A DNA stretch of 49,725 nt from Oligoflexia bacterium (GCA_015232355.1 JADFZW010000036.1:1-49725), one strand, 5' to 3'; shown: positions 26,453 through 35,838, counted from the stretch's first letter. Notes: generated by a model from the letters alone, not told the origin. Numbers and translations: made by a program.

Positions 26453-29400
26453 TTATTTCTTATTTATCACAGTTTTATTAACAGTTTTATTAACAGTTTT
26501 TTCATCTTGAACTAATTGAGTGAGATCATTTAGCTCATTAAGTTCAATTTCTTGAAGCTTTTGATAATTATCACCACCAATAGATGCCACATTCATATCC
26601 ACGTCCACGTCCACGTCTTGATGAACATTGTTTTCAGAAATATTATTCTCTTCAAGATCTACATTGCTAGTAAGATCTATGTATTTTGTGTTATTACTAT
26701 TGCTATTGCTGTTGCTATTGCTAGTGTTATTACTATTGCTAGTACTGTTATCAACTACGTAAGTTACCTTATGATAATTATTAATCACCGTTTGATCTAC
26801 ATTAGTTTCAACAACACCATCACTTGAATCATTATTTTCTTTTACTTTTTTCTTTTCTTCAGTGTTTTTTATATCCTTTGTATTTTTTGTATCTTTATTT
26901 TCTGCATTCTTCTCCATTTGCTTTAATTGAAGATTTATCTTCTCTTCCATCTGTTTTTCTTGAAGTGCAGTCTTTAGCATCATCTTGTTTCGAGCAATCT
27001 CATCTTTCAAATACCTCTTGATATCTCGACGATAAACAATACTACTATACCACCAGTTTACTAATCTTCCCAAAATTGAACTATTTCTTATTTTATATCT
27101 CTCTTTACAGTTACCAAAGTTATTTACATCCACCACATTATCATCACCCACTTGCAACTTTTTCATATCTCTAAGAAATATATACTTATCAACAAATCCA
27201 CTTCCCTGATAATAATCAATATATAGTTTTCTTGCGTCTTCACCCTTCAAGTACATTGGGTTACTGATCTTTAATCGTCTACGTAACTTATCAAACATTA
27301 CTGAATTGTTATCAATTACAGTTCGTGCTCTATTTAACACATTAATGGCGATCGCTTTGATTGCCTCTTTGGTCCTTTTTTTATTCTTAGGAAAATCAAA
27401 TGGGAAATTCTTAATGGCATCAGTAAAAAATGGATCACTCTTTTGAGTATCAATTGGAATCATTAATTGTCTAATTGATTTATTAGAGCGCATTTTCTTA
27501 AAGAGTTCCGTAATATCTGGAGTGACATTATTAAAATATTCATCAATTAATCTAGTATCTGTTACCTCGGGAGAACCCTTCAGCAATCCTGCAATTCCTC
27601 CGGCCATTATATAAACATTGTTTTTAATTTGAGTCATCCCATTTAAATTCCTTTGAATAATATCTTTGTTTGCTTCATTTAAAGTTCTGTAGTGGCCTGA
27701 TACAATCTCTTTGGGAATTGATCTGGCAACTGCTGCTCGCAAAGTTTCATATCCTGCTAGAATGTTGGCATCAAATCCTTTAGAAGAATCTTTTGAACTG
27801 TCCTGAGATCTCTTATTTAATTTATTACCAATAAATATTGGAGTTATGATAGGTTTTTTTGTCTCTCTATTATTTATAATAAATGATTGGGTTTTACTAT
27901 CATAGGTTATAGATGCTTTTGTTAAGTTATCACAAAGCTCTTTAATATTTTTTTCTCCTTCAACTCCTGCATTTTTACTCTCATTTGCATACTCAATTAG
28001 TTTAAATTCAATTTTATTCCACATCGTATTTAATAGTGTATCCTTGCCATCAATAAATGGTCTAATTCCACTCAAAGGATTAACAAACTCATTAAATAAC
28101 ATTTCAATCACATTGGAATCATATGCAAATTCAATTTTGCGAGCATCTCTCCATCCAAATTTTTTACAATATTTTTGCAGTTCTTTTATAGTATTCATAA
28201 TATCTTTATTTAATTGATTACTATAAATTTTTTTCCAAGTTTCCGAGGTGTAGGGTAAAATCATACTAGTATCGCCAAGACGAGATTTAAAAGCATCATA
28301 GGATTTTTTACTATAGGCAAATCTCGGCAATTCAAACTCCTCTTGAAACTTATTTTCTCGTAACATATTGCTAACTATTCCTCTTAGCTCTTCTGGTGTA
28401 ACATTTCCTTTTCCGCTTTTAGATTTTTCTCTCGCTTGAACAATTAATTTTTCTGGATTACCTAAAAAGATTATTATGGTGTTGGCATCAAATTTATTTT
28501 CAATGCGTACAGGAGGAAGATGCTCTCGATTTTCTTTAAGTGTTTTAACAAAAGTATCTGGATCGCTAGTATAGGCATCCACTAACTCTCTGGTTTTAAG
28601 ACCTGCGTATTTACCTAACAAATTCCACTTACCCTTAACTCCTCCCCTTTTAGCAACAGTTTCTACAATCTCGTTTAAGGCGGCCAAATGATCACTAAAT
28701 ATCTCTTCATCTTGAATATTTTTTTGAATTCTACTCTGAAGATCCTTATGATCACTATCGTATTTTCCATCTCTTTCAAGAATAGAATCCAATGTTTTTT
28801 CCATTGAATTCTTTCTGTTGGTTAAATCCGTTCTTTTTAATTCCAGATCTGACTTATTTATAGGATTTTTAGTTATTCGCATATTTAACAAATCAATCTC
28901 TTCTGAGATTTTAATAATATTATCCTCTATCTTTTTCACATACGACTTATGATCATTCCATTCACGCTTAAGACTTCCAATTAATTGAGCAAGAAATTTT
29001 GAATCATTTAACTCCTCTATGTGATCATCAATTTCTTGATTTATATCCCTGGTAAGTGAACCATCAGCAATATTCCAAAGTTTGGAATGCTCCTTGGCAC
29101 GCTTTTTTAAATTAGTATTCTTTCCTCTAGACAATTGATCTCTTCCATTCCCAAAATTATTTATTACATTCTCTACTTCCGATGTACTCTTTTCACCCTT
29201 AAGTGTTTGAAGCGTTTTTAAAAGCTCTTCATTTTTTCTCTTTTGTTCTAATTCATTTTTATTATCCAATTCATCTATCTCATCTAGGGTTAAATTATTT
29301 TGAACTTCATCAAATACTATAATAGATGGTGGATCACCCTCTTTTCTCAGCTCTTGAGCTTTTATTATTGCTTCTATATCAAGATGAACTTGATCCCTAT

Positions 29401-30142
29401 CGGTTAAACGATAGTAATAATAATCCCCCCAATTTGTTTCCTCTATGAAATTTTTTATTAGTTCATTTTTACCAATACCCGATGTACTATAAAATTTTAA
29501 AATGGTTGGCTTTTTCTTTGGAGGTCGTTTTAAAACAAAATTTGTATAAATATCCATAAGCGGATCAACCCCCTCCTTTTTTAATCCTGGATGAGTTTTG
29601 CTTAACTTATCTCTTATCTCCTCTATACGTTTCTTTTGTTTTACCTTTTCCTCTATCAGTCTTTGATATTGTTGCTCTTCTTTTTCTTTTTGCAATATCA
29701 ATAATTCTTTTATATCTGCTCTTTTCTTTTTGCCTTCACCTATTTTAATTTTAATTATCTCAACTTTTGGGACCGATTCTTTTTTGACCAATTCTTTTTT
29801 AACAAATTCTTCTTTTTCTTTTTCTTTTTCTTTTTCTTTTTCTTTCACTTTATGTTTTGGCAGCATTTTTCTCATTTCAATGTCAACATTACTAAAACTT
29901 TTTGCTCTAGCTACAGTCGTATTATTTACAATATTATCCTTTCTATCTAATCTGCTATCGGTAAAAGATTTACTACGAGGTTGCAGATGTAATTTATTTT
30001 CAAATTTATCATCTTCGCTTGCTAAAGCAGATAGTGATAGCGACAACGGTAGTAGCAGATAAACCTTGGCCCATACTCCCACTATCATCATCACCATTAC
30101 AGTAACAACAGATAACATCATATGTTTTATACAATATTTCAT
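26453..30142 (-). CDS. Exported AAA+ ATPase, HSP100/torsin-like, with long coiled-coil insert
   Basis: Signal peptide (about residues 1-42, ending SALASEDD), then a Lys/Glu-rich region with an (EK)n repeat. The AAA+ core has Walker A STSGIGKNEL near residue 220 (Asn where Ser/Thr is normal, as in torsins), Walker B SIIVFDEVQ near 274, a sensor-1-like TIIIFLGN near 555, and a ClpB D2-type small domain ILPYTSETWKKIYSNQ... with sensor-2-like GIRPF near 692. Unusually, some 270 coiled-coil residues sit between Walker B and sensor 1. The last 250 residues are Asn/Ser-rich and end in (TVNK)n. RBS GGAGAG. ATP is absent from the periplasm, so it must work where ATP is, for example inside another cell. 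Motifs are seen; activity is inferred. Confidence 0.72.
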   Translation of the reverse strand: MKYCIKHMMLSVVTVMVMMIVGVWAKVYLLLPLSLSLSALASEDDKFENKLHLQPRSKSFTDSRLDRKDNIVNNTTVARAKSFSNVDIEMRKMLPKHKVKEKEKEKEKEKEEFVKKELVKKESVPKVEIIKIKIGEGKKKRADIKELLILQKEKEEQQYQRLIEEKVKQKKRIEEIRDKLSKTHPGLKKEGVDPLMDIYTNFVLKRPPKKKPTILKFYSTSGIGKNELIKNFIEETNWGDYYYYRLTDRDQVHLDIEAIIKAQELRKEGDPPSIIVFDEVQNNLTLDEIDELDNKNELEQKRKNEELLKTLQTLKGEKSTSEVENVINNFGNGRDQLSRGKNTNLKKRAKEHSKLWNIADGSLTRDINQEIDDHIEELNDSKFLAQLIGSLKREWNDHKSYVKKIEDNIIKISEEIDLLNMRITKNPINKSDLELKRTDLTNRKNSMEKTLDSILERDGKYDSDHKDLQSRIQKNIQDEEIFSDHLAALNEIVETVAKRGGVKGKWNLLGKYAGLKTRELVDAYTSDPDTFVKTLKENREHLPPVRIENKFDANTIIIFLGNPEKLIVQAREKSKSGKGNVTPEELRGIVSNMLRENKFQEEFELPRFAYSKKSYDAFKSRLGDTSMILPYTSETWKKIYSNQLNKDIMNTIKELQKYCKKFGWRDARKIEFAYDSNVIEMLFNEFVNPLSGIRPFIDGKDTLLNTMWNKIEFKLIEYANESKNAGVEGEKNIKELCDNLTKASITYDSKTQSFIINNRETKKPIITPIFIGNKLNKRSQDSSKDSSKGFDANILAGYETLRAAVARSIPKEIVSGHYRTLNEANKDIIQRNLNGMTQIKNNVYIMAGGIAGLLKGSPEVTDTRLIDEYFNNVTPDITELFKKMRSNKSIRQLMIPIDTQKSDPFFTDAIKNFPFDFPKNKKRTKEAIKAIAINVLNRARTVIDNNSVMFDKLRRRLKISNPMYLKGEDARKLYIDYYQGSGFVDKYIFLRDMKKLQVGDDNVVDVNNFGNCKERYKIRNSSILGRLVNWWYSSIVYRRDIKRYLKDEIARNKMMLKTALQEKQMEEKINLQLKQMEKNAENKDTKNTKDIKNTEEKKKVKENNDSSDGVVETNVDQTVINNYHKVTYVVDNSTSNSNNTSNSNSNSNSNNTKYIDLTSNVDLEENNISENNVHQDVDVDVDMNVASIGGDNYQKLQEIELNELNDLTQLVQDEKTVNKTVNKTVINKK
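29811..29845 (-). repeat. (TTTTTC)n hexamer repeat encoding Glu-Lys repeats
   Basis: About six perfect TTTTTC units in the AAA+ gene. On the coding strand they give alternating Glu and Lys, forming a charged linker. Confidence 0.92.
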
Positions 30143-30363
30143 TTTTTACTCTCCATTAATGAACTGTATTTTTATCTAATAGTAATTTTAGTAACGAATT
30201 TTATTTTACGATTAAAAATTATTTACGAATGAATTTTCTGTTGATTTTTTTAATTTGTTAGTAATTTAAAATACTAAGGGGAAATTTAAATAAAATATTT
30301 TTTCTCAATAATTTTTATTTGAGACAAATATTTGTGACAGTAAAAATAATTTTTATTTAAAAC

Positions 30364-31059
30364 TTATCTTGAAACTTTTTTAAATGTGGCATGAATGGCA
30401 TGTGCTGTTTGAAGATTTTTGAATTGATAACTGGTGGTGGCCCCAACTGTTTTTCCATCAACTATTACATTATAGACAATATACCCTGCATCTGGATAGT
30501 AAGCTATGATTTTATCATCACCCTTAGCAACGTTGATAGTTCGCTCACAAGGGAAAGCTTCTCCCCCTTTGGCCCTAAAAGTACCACAATTTTTATAGTA
30601 CTCAGAAGTTGAATCATTATCACTAGGACCTATACTTGATCTGATAACCACTATCTCTCGTGCACACTTTGCAATGATGGTATGATTTCCTGAATTGGCA
30701 TTAAATGCTAGCTCCTGGGGAATTTTAGTATCTTTAATCTGAAATGAAACTCCATCAACAACAATTTCCACTAAGTGCTGACCTTCGCTGGGAACAATAT
30801 CAATAGTCCAATTTTGCTCTCTAGATAATTGCCATTTGCTGACATCTGGTCTTGGTTCCATGCCTCGAGGATTAATTATACAAGTTCCGAAGTTGCCAAC
30901 ATTTTCTAAGGTAAATTCATCAAAATCAGCTGCTAAAACAGTTTGCATCGATTGGATAAAAGAGAAAGTTAAAGAGAAAGTTAAAGATAAAAAAAAGATT
31001 AAATTAAGAAAAGATACTGTTTGAATCCTAAAAATTTTTTTTCTCATTTGATTTTTCAT
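30364..31059 (-). CDS. Secreted protein with InlB-B-repeat-like domains
   Basis: The start is placed at ATG 31059, where AAGGAG lies 10 nt upstream; the longer open frame to 31104 has no RBS. Signal peptide to about residue 44 (TVLAADF). The C-terminal part ends with DGKTVGATTSYQFKNLQTAH followed by AIHATFKK, the hallmark of bacterial repeat/InlB B-repeat-type modules found in surface proteins. A related, less clear copy precedes it. Six cysteines are likely paired. A short signal-peptide repeat (LSLTFSLTFS) comes from a 12-nt DNA duplication. Probably a surface or secreted adhesin-like protein. No enzyme motif. Confidence 0.68.
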   Translation of the reverse strand: MKNQMRKKIFRIQTVSFLNLIFFLSLTFSLTFSFIQSMQTVLAADFDEFTLENVGNFGTCIINPRGMEPRPDVSKWQLSREQNWTIDIVPSEGQHLVEIVVDGVSFQIKDTKIPQELAFNANSGNHTIIAKCAREIVVIRSSIGPSDNDSTSEYYKNCGTFRAKGGEAFPCERTINVAKGDDKIIAYYPDAGYIVYNVIVDGKTVGATTSYQFKNLQTAHAIHATFKKVSR

Positions 31060-31091
31060 TTTGAATATACTCCTTGTAATTTTACTTAAAT

Positions 31092-31113
31092 AAACGTCAA
31101 TCAAACGTCAATT
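31092..31113. repeat. 11-nt tandem repeat, two copies
   Basis: AAACGTCAATC then AAACGTCAATT, in the 5' region of the InlB-repeat-like gene, within a 276-nt divergent intergenic region. Confidence 0.9.
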
Positions 31114-31335
31114 AACAATAGTCAACGACCGGGCAATCTATCACAATTGATGATTGAATAAAAGTCAATTTTTAAATCTCTTTATAATCTCTATTAAACT
31201 GATCAATGAAAAATAAATTAATTGACTAATTTTTACCTGTGATATACAAAATGGCACCAGTTGGATAACTAAAATAATGGATTAAGCTAGAGATCAAGTG
31301 AACAAATAATATAAATTTCTTAACAAGGAGTTCTT

Positions 31336-31725
31336 ATGAAAAAAATTATCAATGTTATCAATGCTATCTACTTGCCTGTAATTTTCACTCTTTCTACTTT
31401 ATTACTCTCTCTATCTTTCTCTTTCACCTCTCATGCATTTGAAATCACCCCTACTATCGTTTTAAGTCATAATTCAAGTGGTGCAAAGGCCACAGCGATC
31501 ATTAGCAACACTTTCACTACACCTATCATCTGCTCAGCTAAAATGAACGCATACGCTCTTAACGGCGAGGTAGTCACTGAAGAACTCAGTGGCATCTATC
31601 TCTTTCCAAATGATAATTATGAATTCAATGCCCATCTTTATAGATACGATTTTCCAAGTGGTGCTGGAAGAGTATTTAGCAAAGCTAATTGTCAAGTAGA
31701 GTGTAAGTGGAGCAAGTGGTACTAG
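31336..31725 (+). CDS. Small secreted protein of unknown function
   Basis: A 129-aa protein with a long hydrophobic signal peptide (residues about 1-34, LSFSFTSHAFE) and a 95-aa mature domain that looks all-beta (TPTIVLSHNSSGAKATAII), with three cysteines and a C-terminal Trp-Lys-Trp-Tyr. RBS AAGGAG. It is divergent from the InlB-repeat-like gene. No family recognised. Confidence 0.6.
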   Translation: MKKIINVINAIYLPVIFTLSTLLLSLSFSFTSHAFEITPTIVLSHNSSGAKATAIISNTFTTPIICSAKMNAYALNGEVVTEELSGIYLFPNDNYEFNAHLYRYDFPSGAGRVFSKANCQVECKWSKWY

Positions 31726-31748
31726 TGACTGACAATTGTAATAGGTCT

Positions 31749-31770
31749 CATTAACATCTCACTAACATCT
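31749..31770. repeat. 11-nt tandem repeat, two copies
   Basis: CATTAACATCT then CACTAACATCT, one base different, 24 nt after the stop of the small secreted protein gene. Confidence 0.85.
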
Positions 31771-31859
31771 ATTTAATATTAACAAACAAGAATATTCAAG
31801 TATTGAGTCTGCATGCCGATAGCAATGTTAGATATTGGCAATCATTTCCTATGGTATCT

Positions 31860-32175
31860 TCATCCTACTATGTTCTTTTTTTCTAGGATAAATCTTAAAA
31901 CTTTTTCCGCCAGTTGTTTGTGGATCAGTAATATTATTTCATCTTTTTTTTTTGCAATAGTGGATGTAAGTGAAATTTCTAAAACAGGATGGTTCGCTCT
32001 AATCAACTTTTTATTTTGGAATTCAATAATTTAATTTAGAAGCAATTTTTTCAATGTGCTTGGTATCTTTAGTGATTCCTATGTTTGCTATTAAATTCTA
32101 ATTCTCGAAATAATTAAGGTTAATTGTTCTTGATTAAATGTTTTTTCAACGAGATAATCTATATATCTTTTTTCT
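31860..32175 (-). pseudogene. Possible decayed gene on the minus strand
   Basis: The 491-nt gap 31726-32216 has no intact gene. Read on the minus strand from about 32175, protein-like sequence appears in pieces across different frames: KRYIDYLVEKTFNQEQLTLI, then IGITKDTKHIEKIASKLNY, then ANHPVLEISLTSTIAKKKDE and a closing LAEKVLRFILEKKN ending at a TGA at 31860. Each piece stops or shifts where the next begins, as expected for a gene broken by small frameshifts. The last piece is open for about 55 codons. No start codon or RBS was found. The shape is vaguely like the end of a LysR effector domain, but I do not rely on that. Confidence 0.35.
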
Positions 32176-32216
32176 TAAATTAATCAAATTAATACTCCGT
32201 AATTGGATAAATTAGT

Positions 32217-32879
32217 ATGTTCAAATTCAATTTAAAATTGTCTGATATTCTATCCTCTAATCTATTTTTTATATTAATATTAACCATTACAATACTTCTT
32301 CCTATAAAGAACTGCTTCTCCTCAATTTACTTCGAACCATTTGTTGGATATGCACTTAATGGAAAAGCTGACAAAAAAGAGAACTCCACTAACACAACTT
32401 ACAAATGGAAGTACAGCTCTCCTGGTTATGGAGCAAGATTAGGTTTCACTTTTAACGGGCCCTTTGCTTCACTTGAATACACCCAAATGAAATATGAGCT
32501 TAAAGGCGAAGATCCAACTGTTGCTGGTGTAACCGATGAATCACAAAAACTAGATGGAAGTTTGTATGGGCTTTGCTCTGGATATGAGTTTAGTATGGGA
32601 TTTTTTTTTAGATCCACATTTTTTTATAGTGAATTAAAGAAAAAAGATGACCAGGGACCATATTCTAATGGAGATACTTATCAAGGAATGGGAGGAGCAG
32701 TAGCTCTTGGATACAGAATACTTTCTCATTTAACTCTCTCTGCTGAATATAGAAAATTAGTATACAAAATAATCAAGCTAAGTGGAACAAGATATAACCT
32801 CGATGGTGGTAGAGAATTAAATATGTCTGAGATATTTATTTCAATAGCAGTACCATTCGGAGGTGATAATAAAAAATAG
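32217..32879 (+). CDS. Outer-membrane beta-barrel protein (OmpW/opacity-like size)
   Basis: A signal peptide (residues about 1-37, ending NCFSS) is followed by a 183-residue beta-barrel pattern: IYFEPFVGYALNG, YGARLGFTFNGPFASLEYTQ, and a final strand SEIFISIAVPFG. Alternating hydrophobic residues and aromatic girdles suggest an 8-stranded barrel. The second half has GGAVALGYRILSHLTLSAEY. No clear RBS. The gene lies downstream of the probable decayed gene and ends 22 nt before the end of the convergent acyltransferase gene. Its ligand or role is unknown. Confidence 0.72.
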   Translation: MFKFNLKLSDILSSNLFFILILTITILLPIKNCFSSIYFEPFVGYALNGKADKKENSTNTTYKWKYSSPGYGARLGFTFNGPFASLEYTQMKYELKGEDPTVAGVTDESQKLDGSLYGLCSGYEFSMGFFFRSTFFYSELKKKDDQGPYSNGDTYQGMGGAVALGYRILSHLTLSAEYRKLVYKIIKLSGTRYNLDGGRELNMSEIFISIAVPFGGDNKK

Positions 32880-32900
32880 ATAATTTACATTTTTGTAGCA

Positions 32901-33560
32901 TTACATTTTTGAGAGCATTCTTTGAGCAATTTTCTCTGAATCTAGTAATTGTCGATCCACCTTTAGTAAGTATTGATTAAATTCCTCTTCTGAAAGATTC
33001 GAGGGAACAACAATAGGAGTATCGTAGTAAACAATTACTTTTGCAAAAGGAAGTGGTAATTTAAATTGATCCCAACTCTTTTTGAAAACATATTCTCTAC
33101 TGGCAACTAGAACTAGTGGTACGATTGGCACTCCAGATTTCATAGCAATATCAACAATCCCTGCACGACATACTCTCCTCGGTCCTCTAGGTCCATCAAC
33201 AGTTATCGCTGCTGGAATTCCTCTTAGTACACTCTCCAACATTTCACTTCTTGCCGCTCCTCCTCTCCTACTTGAACTTCCCCTGACCGCAATGTAACCC
33301 ATCTTCTTTACAACTATCGCCGCCCACTCTCCATCTTTAGAAAGAGATGCCATTAAACAGTAGGTCTGACCTAAATGACTTAAGAGTGCGCCCACCATGT
33401 GTTCATGCCAACAGGCCACTAGATGATTATTAAGTTTATTTTTAGGTTCGTTACTATTTTGCGCCAACAATAAATTTTCTTTACCTACATATTTAAATCG
33501 GTAACTCCATCCCAATATACGCAATAAAATATATAGAATATATCCAGCGAATTTTTTCAT
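32901..33560 (-). CDS. DUF374-type lysophospholipid acyltransferase-like protein
   Basis: A DUF374 protein: LVACWHEHMVGALLSH (acyltransferase His motif), LMASLSKDGEWAAIVVKKMG, then YIAVRGSSSRRGGAARSEML and AAITVDGPRGPRRVCRAGIV, the two blocks that define the family, then VPIVPLVLVASREYVFKKSW. It is related to KDO2-lipid-A acyltransferases and probably acylates a lipid A or phospholipid precursor at the inner membrane. 219 aa, normal length, with a single N-terminal membrane helix. It is divergent from the PPi-phosphofructokinase gene across a very AT-rich 149-nt gap. Confidence 0.9.
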   Translation of the reverse strand: MKKFAGYILYILLRILGWSYRFKYVGKENLLLAQNSNEPKNKLNNHLVACWHEHMVGALLSHLGQTYCLMASLSKDGEWAAIVVKKMGYIAVRGSSSRRGGAARSEMLESVLRGIPAAITVDGPRGPRRVCRAGIVDIAMKSGVPIVPLVLVASREYVFKKSWDQFKLPLPFAKVIVYYDTPIVVPSNLSEEEFNQYLLKVDRQLLDSEKIAQRMLSKM

Positions 33561-33709
33561 ATCTTTTTTTATAGTAAATAATATTAAATTAAAAAATAAA
33601 AAAATAAAAATTTAATAAAAAATGGAAAATTAAATTAAATATAATATAAAAATATTACGATATAATTGACGTAGGAATTTGTAAATTAAACCTTAATTGG
33701 GAGAAAAAA

Positions 33710-34909
33710 ATGCAAGCAGCAAAAAGAGGAACAATTGGAATATTAACTGGCGGTGGAGATGTACCAGGATTAAATCCTGCCATTCGCGCGGTAACCATTC
33801 GAGCAATCCAAGATGGTTTCAATGTAATTGGAATAAAGAATGGATGGGAAGGATTAATAAACATTGATCGCAGTAAAAAAGTTGAAGAGCAAGAATACTG
33901 TATCGTTTTAGATAAAGTAGGTGTTAGTAAAATAGCTCGTCGAGGAGGAACTTTTTTACATAGCTCTCGAACTAATCCTATAAGAGTAAAGAAAAATAAA
34001 GTGCCTCATCACTTAAGAGAACAATACAATGCTGAAATGAATGATCTTACTCCCGAAGTATTAAAAAACTTAGAACACTTAAATATAAATTTTCTTATTC
34101 CTATTGGTGGAGATGATACTTTAAGTTTCGGAGTTCATTTACACACTCAAGGATTTAAAGTTGTGGCCATTCCTAAAACCATGGATAATGACATTCCTGG
34201 AACTGATTATTGTATCGGCTTTAGTACTTGTATTACTCGAACAATTGAACTTGCTCATCAACTAAGAACTTGTGCTGGCTCTCACGAGCGCTTTTTAGTA
34301 ATGGAAGCATTTGGAAGATACGCAGGTTACACCGCTCTAATTCCTACTATGGCCGGAGCTGCCAATCGTTGTGTAATTCCAGAATATAAATTTGATATCA
34401 GACGATTAACTGAACTCTTAGTTGATGACCGCAAACGTGATCCAAGCCACTACTCTGTGGTACTTGTCTCTGAAGGTGCAATGTTTGAAGGTACAAATGA
34501 TATGGTATTCTTAAGCGAGGAGACTGATGGATTTGGACATAAAAAGTTAGGTGGTATAGGTGATATTGTTTCTCATCAATTAAAGAAACTCTCCTCTGAA
34601 TTTAACAATGGCAAAGAGATTGACACCATTACACAACGATTAGGTTATCTAGTTCGTTCTGGTGATCCAGATGCAGTTGACTCCGTTGCCTCAATGGCAT
34701 TTGGAAATGTGGCCCTTAACTTAATTGAATCTGGAAAATTTGGTAGAATGGTTTCATTAAGAAATGGTCGTTATGAGAGTGTGCCTGTAAACATCGTTAC
34801 TAGTTGTAAAAAGATTGTTGATGTTCACAAATTCTACGATACCGAAAGATACAGACCAAATTATAAAAATTTTGAAGATCGTCCACTATGGGTTATGACT
34901 AGCGATTAA
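33710..34909 (+). CDS. 6-phosphofructokinase, probably PPi-dependent
   Basis: A PfkA-fold enzyme. GILTGGGDVPGLNPAIRAV is the nucleotide-loop signature. Two positions set the donor: GGDDT (residues about 133-137; ATP enzymes have GGDGS) and PKTMDND (about 155-161; ATP enzymes have PGTxDND). Asp in the first and Lys in the second are typical of pyrophosphate-dependent enzymes. The substrate-binding block MEAFGRYAGYTAL is present. It makes fructose 1,6-bisphosphate in glycolysis and, if PPi-linked, can also run in reverse. 399 aa. RBS GGGAG. Confidence 0.9.
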   Translation: MQAAKRGTIGILTGGGDVPGLNPAIRAVTIRAIQDGFNVIGIKNGWEGLINIDRSKKVEEQEYCIVLDKVGVSKIARRGGTFLHSSRTNPIRVKKNKVPHHLREQYNAEMNDLTPEVLKNLEHLNINFLIPIGGDDTLSFGVHLHTQGFKVVAIPKTMDNDIPGTDYCIGFSTCITRTIELAHQLRTCAGSHERFLVMEAFGRYAGYTALIPTMAGAANRCVIPEYKFDIRRLTELLVDDRKRDPSHYSVVLVSEGAMFEGTNDMVFLSEETDGFGHKKLGGIGDIVSHQLKKLSSEFNNGKEIDTITQRLGYLVRSGDPDAVDSVASMAFGNVALNLIESGKFGRMVSLRNGRYESVPVNIVTSCKKIVDVHKFYDTERYRPNYKNFEDRPLWVMTSD

Positions 34910-34913
34910 TATA

Positions 34914-34937
34914 AATTAAGTAACTAATTAAGTAACT
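34914..34937. repeat. 12-nt tandem duplication after the phosphofructokinase gene
   Basis: AATTAAGTAACT twice, perfect, in the 38-nt gap before the next gene. Confidence 0.93.
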
Positions 34938-34947
34938 AAATTAAATT

Positions 34948-35838
34948 ATGGCCATGAATAACATAAGTACTCTTATTCGAATTCTACTTCTACTTCTAAT
35001 TCAACTATTTGTATTTGATAACTCAAATATTGTATTTGCTTCAAAGGAAATTTCCACTGAAATTGAAAAAGTTAATTGTGTTAATTGTATTGATTATGTT
35101 AATCCCAACAATAGTAGTAGTAACTGCACATCCCTCACAAATTCCATAACACAAAATGCTTTGATTATTGAGAAAGTGAGAAGAGATTTTATTGATAAAG
35201 TAATTGATTATCATTTTAACTATTGCCTTAAAAATAAAACTTGCTCAACTCCCTATCACCAAGCAGTTTTAGCAAAAAATGCAGTTAAAAAAATATTATT
35301 TTTAGGAGACATGGAACGGCCAGATAAAAACAAAAAAAATCCTTGGGAATCTGGAGCAAAGTTATTACAAAAAAAATTCTTTGGAGAAAAACGTGGAGTA
35401 AAACTATATCAAACAGATTATGATATCAAAGGAAAAATTGTCTCGAAAAATTTAATCTCTCAACACATTGATCATAATAAAAAATTTCCCTTTAAAAAAG
35501 GAGAGACCTTTGATGCTATTGTTATGAAAAGAGGAATGTGTCACTGCGATCGCAAGAATCCTAAAATCACCTGTGGAGGAGTTGATTGCTCATTAAATTG
35601 CTCAGATTCTAAAAGTGCTCAATCATTTATTGATAGAGTGATAAAAGTGCTTAATATAAAAAATAAATCATCATTTGCAGTTCTTCATGGTCCTTTTGGA
35701 AATAATAATTCAGAATGCTATAACTTCTGGAGTTCCCTCTCACAACAAATATCTCACAAAAATAAAGATATCTCTGTTAACGTAGTAACTGATAATGATG
35801 GAGATTTTTACGCAATCCTTATCACACCATCCACATAA
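34948..35838 (+). CDS. Exported methyltransferase-like protein, Cys-rich
   Basis: A signal peptide (residues about 1-32, NIVFAS) is followed by a helical, Cys-rich part and a region with the strand order of class I methyltransferases: KKILFLGDMERP (motif I-like), KLYQTDYDIKG (acid after strand 2), FDAIVMKRGMCHCD (strand 4), then SSFAVLHGPFG and ISVNVVTD. SAM-binding Gly residues of motif I are mostly missing, so it may be a degenerate or altered enzyme. Cysteine pairs are frequent, as in exported proteins. No RBS is clear; the start ATGGCCATG has two candidates (34948 and 34954). The fold is an inference. Confidence 0.58.
   Translation: MAMNNISTLIRILLLLLIQLFVFDNSNIVFASKEISTEIEKVNCVNCIDYVNPNNSSSNCTSLTNSITQNALIIEKVRRDFIDKVIDYHFNYCLKNKTCSTPYHQAVLAKNAVKKILFLGDMERPDKNKKNPWESGAKLLQKKFFGEKRGVKLYQTDYDIKGKIVSKNLISQHIDHNKKFPFKKGETFDAIVMKRGMCHCDRKNPKITCGGVDCSLNCSDSKSAQSFIDRVIKVLNIKNKSSFAVLHGPFGNNNSECYNFWSSLSQQISHKNKDISVNVVTDNDGDFYAILITPST

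Noticed and set aside
31813..32034. 73-codon plus-strand frame
   Set aside because: No RBS, no similarity, and the opposite strand reads better as remnants of a broken gene.
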